Both the position numbers and the translations under genes were made by a program. Positions 4,969 through 8,209 of a stretch of 8,209 bases of DNA are shown in pieces. The notes beneath the pieces are model-generated. The model saw nothing but the letters and a program-made list of their open reading frames with translations, was not told the DNA's origin and made no database searches. Position 1 is the stretch's first letter. Every line of letters starts with the position of its first letter. The DNA lies in the NCBI GenBank assembly GCA_019310665.1, contig JAFDDW010000062.1, forward strand, positions 1 to 8,209. Reading direction: 5' to 3'. Source of the stretch: Deltaproteobacteria bacterium (lineage in GTDB: Bacteria; Desulfobacterota; Desulfobacteria; Desulfobacterales; JAFDCJ01).

Positions 4969-6549
4969 ATGTATGACTACATTGTTGTCGGTTCGGGCTT
5001 CGGCGGATCGGTATCGGCGTTGCGCTTGGCTGAAAAAGGCTATACAGTAGCTGTTCTGGAAAAAGGAAAACGTTATCGTACAGCGGATTTTCCACCCACG
5101 AGCTGGAACCTCCGCAAATTTTTATGGATGCCCAAACTCGGTCTCTACGGCATTCAAATGCTGACCCTGCTTAAACATGTCTTTATACTGCACGGGGGAG
5201 GCGTCGGCGGCGGCAGCCTGGTGTATGCCAATCAACTCCTGGTCCCGCCCGATGAAGTCTTCCAAAAAAAAGAATGGGGCCCCGGAGACTGGAAAACAAA
5301 ACTGGCCCCTTTCTATGATCGTGCCAGACAGATGTTAGGCGCCACCCTTTGCCCTTCGGTCGGAGAGGCGGATGAAATATTGGCGGAAATCGGCCGGGAA
5401 ATCTGCGGGGAAGACACCTTTCATATTAACGATGTGGGTGTTTTTTTCGGTGAACCGGACAAAACGGTTCCTGATCCCTATTTTGACGGGGACGGGCCGG
5501 ACCGAACCGGGTGTACTTTTTGCGGTGCCTGCATGATAGGATGCCCGGTCGGGGCCAAGAACACCCTTGATAAAAATTACCTTTATCTGGCAGAAAACAA
5601 ATTCGGGGTAACTATATTTCCGGAAACCCAAGTTACCGGCGTGCGCTCCTCAGAAGACGGCTACGAAATTTACACCAGAAAATCAACCGGCCTGCTTCAT
5701 CCCCAAAAAACGTTTAAGGCACGTGGTGTTGTCTTCAGCGGCGGGGTGATGGGAACCGTAAAATTACTTTTCGAATGCAAAACCAAGGGCCTGCTTCCCA
5801 AAATTTCCGATCAACTGGGAAATGGCGTTCGTACAAACTCGGAAGCCTTGCTATCCGTCACGGCTCATGACAAAAACGCGGATTATTCCGATCACATCGC
5901 CATAACATCGGGTATTTATCCCGATGATAAAACCCATATTGAAATCGTGCGCTACAACAAGGGGTCTGATGCAATGGGATCCCTGCTGACGCTGCTGACC
6001 GGCGGCGGTGGGCAAATGCCGCGTGCAATTAGATTCCTCGGTAATGTTCTGCGGCATCCGTGGGAATTTTTAAAGTCTTTTTGGATCTTTGGCTGGGCGG
6101 CTCGAACACCCATTTTGCTTGTTATGCAGACCGAGGAAAGTTTCCTCCGGCTTTCGTATCAACCGCGCTGGTGGCGATTTGGCAAACGCACCATGAATAC
6201 GGAACTTGTGCCGGGTAGCAATAAAGTGCCTTCCTATATTCCCATCGCCAATAAAGTCGCCGAGAAAATGGGGGAAAAAATAAACGGCCAGCCCATGAGT
6301 GCCATCACCGAAGCGCTTTTCGACATCTCATCCACCGCCCATATTCTGGGAGGATGTGTCATGGGCCAAACCCCGGAAGATGGTGTCGTCGATTTCAGGG
6401 GAGAAGTGCATGGTTATCCCAACCTCTATGTTGCCGACGGGTCCAATGTACCGGCCAATCTCGGCGTTAATCCCTCACTGACGATTACAGCCATCGCCGA
6501 ATACATCATGTCGCAGATAACTGAAAACCCGCGAAATGTCTCAGACTAA
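4969..6549 (+). CDS. GMC-family flavoprotein oxidoreductase, cholesterol-oxidase-like
   Basis: FAD-dependent oxidoreductase of the glucose-methanol-choline superfamily, nearest in pattern to the ChoD/cholesterol-oxidase branch; 526 residues. It starts MYDYIVVGSGFGGSV, with the dinucleotide-binding GSGFGG at 8-13 and Glu31 ending the second strand. The GGGVGGGSLVYAN block (76-88) is the usual flavin-contact motif. The C-terminal half has AHILGGCVMG (457-466) and YVADGSNVPANLGVNPSLT (487-505), so His458 and Asn501 match the catalytic His/Asn pair of cholesterol oxidases. Unlike the classic secreted enzyme it has no signal peptide. Four cysteines (182, 185, 188, 192) form CTFCGACMIGCP, a ferredoxin-like C-x2-C-x2-C-x3-CP pattern. 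In an anaerobe it would more likely be a dehydrogenase than an oxygen-using oxidase. The substrate is probably a hydrophobic alcohol or sterol-like compound, but this is unproven. An alternative start at 4948 would add seven residues. The 3' end overlaps recC by 14 bases. Confidence 0.85.
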   Translation: MYDYIVVGSGFGGSVSALRLAEKGYTVAVLEKGKRYRTADFPPTSWNLRKFLWMPKLGLYGIQMLTLLKHVFILHGGGVGGGSLVYANQLLVPPDEVFQKKEWGPGDWKTKLAPFYDRARQMLGATLCPSVGEADEILAEIGREICGEDTFHINDVGVFFGEPDKTVPDPYFDGDGPDRTGCTFCGACMIGCPVGAKNTLDKNYLYLAENKFGVTIFPETQVTGVRSSEDGYEIYTRKSTGLLHPQKTFKARGVVFSGGVMGTVKLLFECKTKGLLPKISDQLGNGVRTNSEALLSVTAHDKNADYSDHIAITSGIYPDDKTHIEIVRYNKGSDAMGSLLTLLTGGGGQMPRAIRFLGNVLRHPWEFLKSFWIFGWAARTPILLVMQTEESFLRLSYQPRWWRFGKRTMNTELVPGSNKVPSYIPIANKVAEKMGEKINGQPMSAITEALFDISSTAHILGGCVMGQTPEDGVVDFRGEVHGYPNLYVADGSNVPANLGVNPSLTITAIAEYIMSQITENPRNVSD

Positions 6550-8209
6550 TCTTAAACTTTTTACCAGCAACCGCCTGGAAATTCTGGCAAAACAGCTTTC
6601 GGAAATTGTTCAGGCGCCGTTGCCGACGCCTTTCACCCCCGAAGTCATTGTGGTTCAAAGCCGGGGCATGGAACGCTGGATTGCCATGGAGCTTGCCCGC
6701 TTGAACGGGGTCAGCGCCAACTGCGCCTTTCCCTTTCCCAATGCCTTGCTGGAAGATATTTTTAAAAACCTGATTCCGGATATGCCGGAAACCTCACCGT
6801 TTGAACCCGATATCATGACCTTTCGGCTTATGGGGATCATTGCCAAATGTATCAACCGCAAAGGCTTTGAAGACCTAAACGCCTATCTGGCCGAAGACGG
6901 CCAGCATCTCAAGTTGTATCAGCTTTGCGGTCGAATCGCCGATCTATTTGACCAGTATCTGGTATTTCGTCCGCAATTATTGTTTCAGTGGGAGCGATCC
7001 AAAGAAGAAAAAGCAGCGCCCCATAATTGGCAGGCCCAACTCTGGCGTGAACTTGCGCAGGGCAAAGCGCACCTGCATCGCGCCCGGATGCGGGAAAATT
7101 TACTTAAACAGATCCGAAGCTCTCATTTTGACCCCGCCCGACTTCCAAAACGGATTTCACTTTTCGGAATTTCGCATCTCCCTCTTTTTCACCTGCAGGC
7201 TTTCGCAGAGTTGTCCCGGCTTGTCGAGGTTAATTTTTTTCTCATCGACCCCTGCCGGGAGTACTGGGCGGATATTATCTCTGATCGGGAAATAAAAAAA
7301 ATCCGCCGAAAATATCCCCAGGTCGCTGAAAACATTGAATGGTATCATTTTGAAAAAGGAAACCGACTTCTGGCTGCCATGGGGAATTTGGGCCGTGATT
7401 TTTTTAAGTTAATCAGTGATCTGGATTGTAAAATTTTCGAACAATTTGAAGAACCACAGGAATCTTCCGTTCTGGCCTGCTTGCAGTCGGATATTTTAAA
7501 CCTGAGAGATAGAGAATCCAATGTTGTTGATGGGCCCCACGGCTCATCATCTGATAAAGGACCGCCGTCTGAATCACAACCTGAGATTTTTCAAATCTCC
7601 AGCCACGATACTTCCGTTCAAGTTCATTCCTGCCACAGTCCCATGCGCGAAATCGAGGTGCTGCATGATAACCTTCTGGCCATGTTCGAAGAAGAACCGG
7701 ATTTATTGCCCAAAGATATCATCGTCATGACGCCGGATATTGAAACCTATGCCCCTTACGTGCATGCCGTCTTTGATGCCCAGATCGATGCATCGCTGCG
7801 GATGCCCTATAGCATTGCCGATCAGAGCCCCCGGGCAGAAAGCCGAATGATCGAAGGCTTTCTGGCTTTGCTGGATATCACCGATAGCCGTTTCGAAGCC
7901 GTCCGGGTAATGAGTCTACTGGAATTTCCAGGAATTAAGGAACGGTTCGGCCTGACGGAATCTGATTTAAAAATCATAGAGCGCTGGATCAAGGACACTC
8001 GAATTCGATGGGGCATTGACAGCCAAAGCCGCGGGGACGCCGGCGTCCCCGCTTTTTCTGAAAACACCTGGCTCGCCGGCCTGGAAAGGCTCATGCTTGG
8101 ATATGCCATGCCGGGCCAAAACAGCAAGATGTTTAACGGCATTTTACCCTATGATCATGTTGAAGGTACCGATGCACAAATTCTGGGCAACTTATTTAAT
8201 TTTCTCGAC
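6536..8209 (+). CDS. recC: Exodeoxyribonuclease V gamma subunit RecC, N-terminal half (cut by window edge)
   Basis: RecC subunit of the RecBCD helicase-nuclease, which processes double-strand DNA ends for recombination and recognises Chi through its inactive helicase-like domains. The frame is open from ATG 6536 to the window end: 558 codons of about 1,100 expected. Close matches to E. coli RecC run in order: VQSRGMERWIAMELARLNGV (40-59), LYQLCGRIADLFDQYLVFRP (127-146), HLPLFHLQAFAELSRLVEV (214-232) with NPCR-like DPCREYW (238-244), CHSPMREIEVLHDNLLAMFE (366-385), PKDIIVMTPDIETYAP (392-407), LRMPYSIAD (421-429), RWGID (491-495), and LGYAM (521-525) followed by LPYD (537-540). No internal stop or frameshift was found. 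A low-complexity linker (about 329-350) separates two conserved blocks. The start overlaps the GMC gene by 14 bases with no clear ribosome site, suggesting translational coupling. recB and recD would be expected downstream, outside the window. Confidence 0.95.
   Translation, partial: MSQTNLKLFTSNRLEILAKQLSEIVQAPLPTPFTPEVIVVQSRGMERWIAMELARLNGVSANCAFPFPNALLEDIFKNLIPDMPETSPFEPDIMTFRLMGIIAKCINRKGFEDLNAYLAEDGQHLKLYQLCGRIADLFDQYLVFRPQLLFQWERSKEEKAAPHNWQAQLWRELAQGKAHLHRARMRENLLKQIRSSHFDPARLPKRISLFGISHLPLFHLQAFAELSRLVEVNFFLIDPCREYWADIISDREIKKIRRKYPQVAENIEWYHFEKGNRLLAAMGNLGRDFFKLISDLDCKIFEQFEEPQESSVLACLQSDILNLRDRESNVVDGPHGSSSDKGPPSESQPEIFQISSHDTSVQVHSCHSPMREIEVLHDNLLAMFEEEPDLLPKDIIVMTPDIETYAPYVHAVFDAQIDASLRMPYSIADQSPRAESRMIEGFLALLDITDSRFEAVRVMSLLEFPGIKERFGLTESDLKIIERWIKDTRIRWGIDSQSRGDAGVPAFSENTWLAGLERLMLGYAMPGQNSKMFNGILPYDHVEGTDAQILGNLFNFLD
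8031..8052. repeat. Perfect 22-bp GC-rich palindrome inside recC
   Basis: Arm GCGGGGACGCC (8031-8041) is followed immediately by its exact reverse complement GGCGTCCCCGC (8042-8052), then TTTTT (8053-8057). It encodes the RGDAGVPA region (residues 499-506) of RecC without disturbing the frame. In shape it resembles a REP-type palindrome or an intrinsic terminator, but it lies mid-gene. Alignment by eye with E. coli RecC gives the same number of residues (17 from GID to TW), so there is no evident length insertion. Confidence 0.7.

Noticed and set aside
6655..8142. Short open frames on both strands within recC
   Set aside because: The plus-strand frame from 6536 is continuous and matches RecC throughout, so these are shadows.

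Overview
The window looks like chromosome of an anaerobic bacterium, most likely of the Desulfobacterota (old deltaproteobacteria) type. This is inferred from the gene content (B12 transport and adenosylation, a DUF3786-like protein, full-length RecC) and from moderately GC-rich genes separated by AT-rich spacers. No rRNA, tRNA, CRISPR array, transposase or phage gene is visible.

Left part (1-4738) is entirely on the minus strand and is a corrinoid-related neighbourhood. In transcription order it holds btuF (binding protein), btuC (permease) and btuD (ATPase), joined by 4-base ATGA overlaps; then, after a 160-bp AT-rich gap, a DUF3786-like gene; then, after a 210-bp gap with a good promoter, a small FAD/NAD(P)-binding reductase; then, after a 209-bp gap, the N-terminal 42 codons of a cob(I)alamin/corrinoid adenosyltransferase (cobO/btuR type) that runs off the window. 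A simple reading is that corrinoid is imported by BtuFCD and adenosylated by CobO. The reductase lies where a Co(II)-to-Co(I) reductase would make sense, but that role is inference only. No cobalamin riboswitch was found.

Right part (4969-8209) is on the plus strand and divergent from btuF. A strong promoter (TTGACA, 17 bp, CATAAT) precedes a cholesterol-oxidase-like GMC flavoprotein that carries a ferredoxin-style four-cysteine motif. Its 3' end overlaps the start of recC by 14 bp. recC (exodeoxyribonuclease V gamma subunit) runs off the right edge after 558 codons, about half its usual length. A perfect 22-bp GC-rich palindrome followed by five T lies inside the recC coding sequence without breaking the frame.

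Start codons needed correction in three places: btuD begins at 2808 rather than at a longer upstream frame, the GMC gene most likely begins at 4969, and both the reductase and the DUF3786-like gene appear to start at TTG behind strong Shine-Dalgarno sequences.
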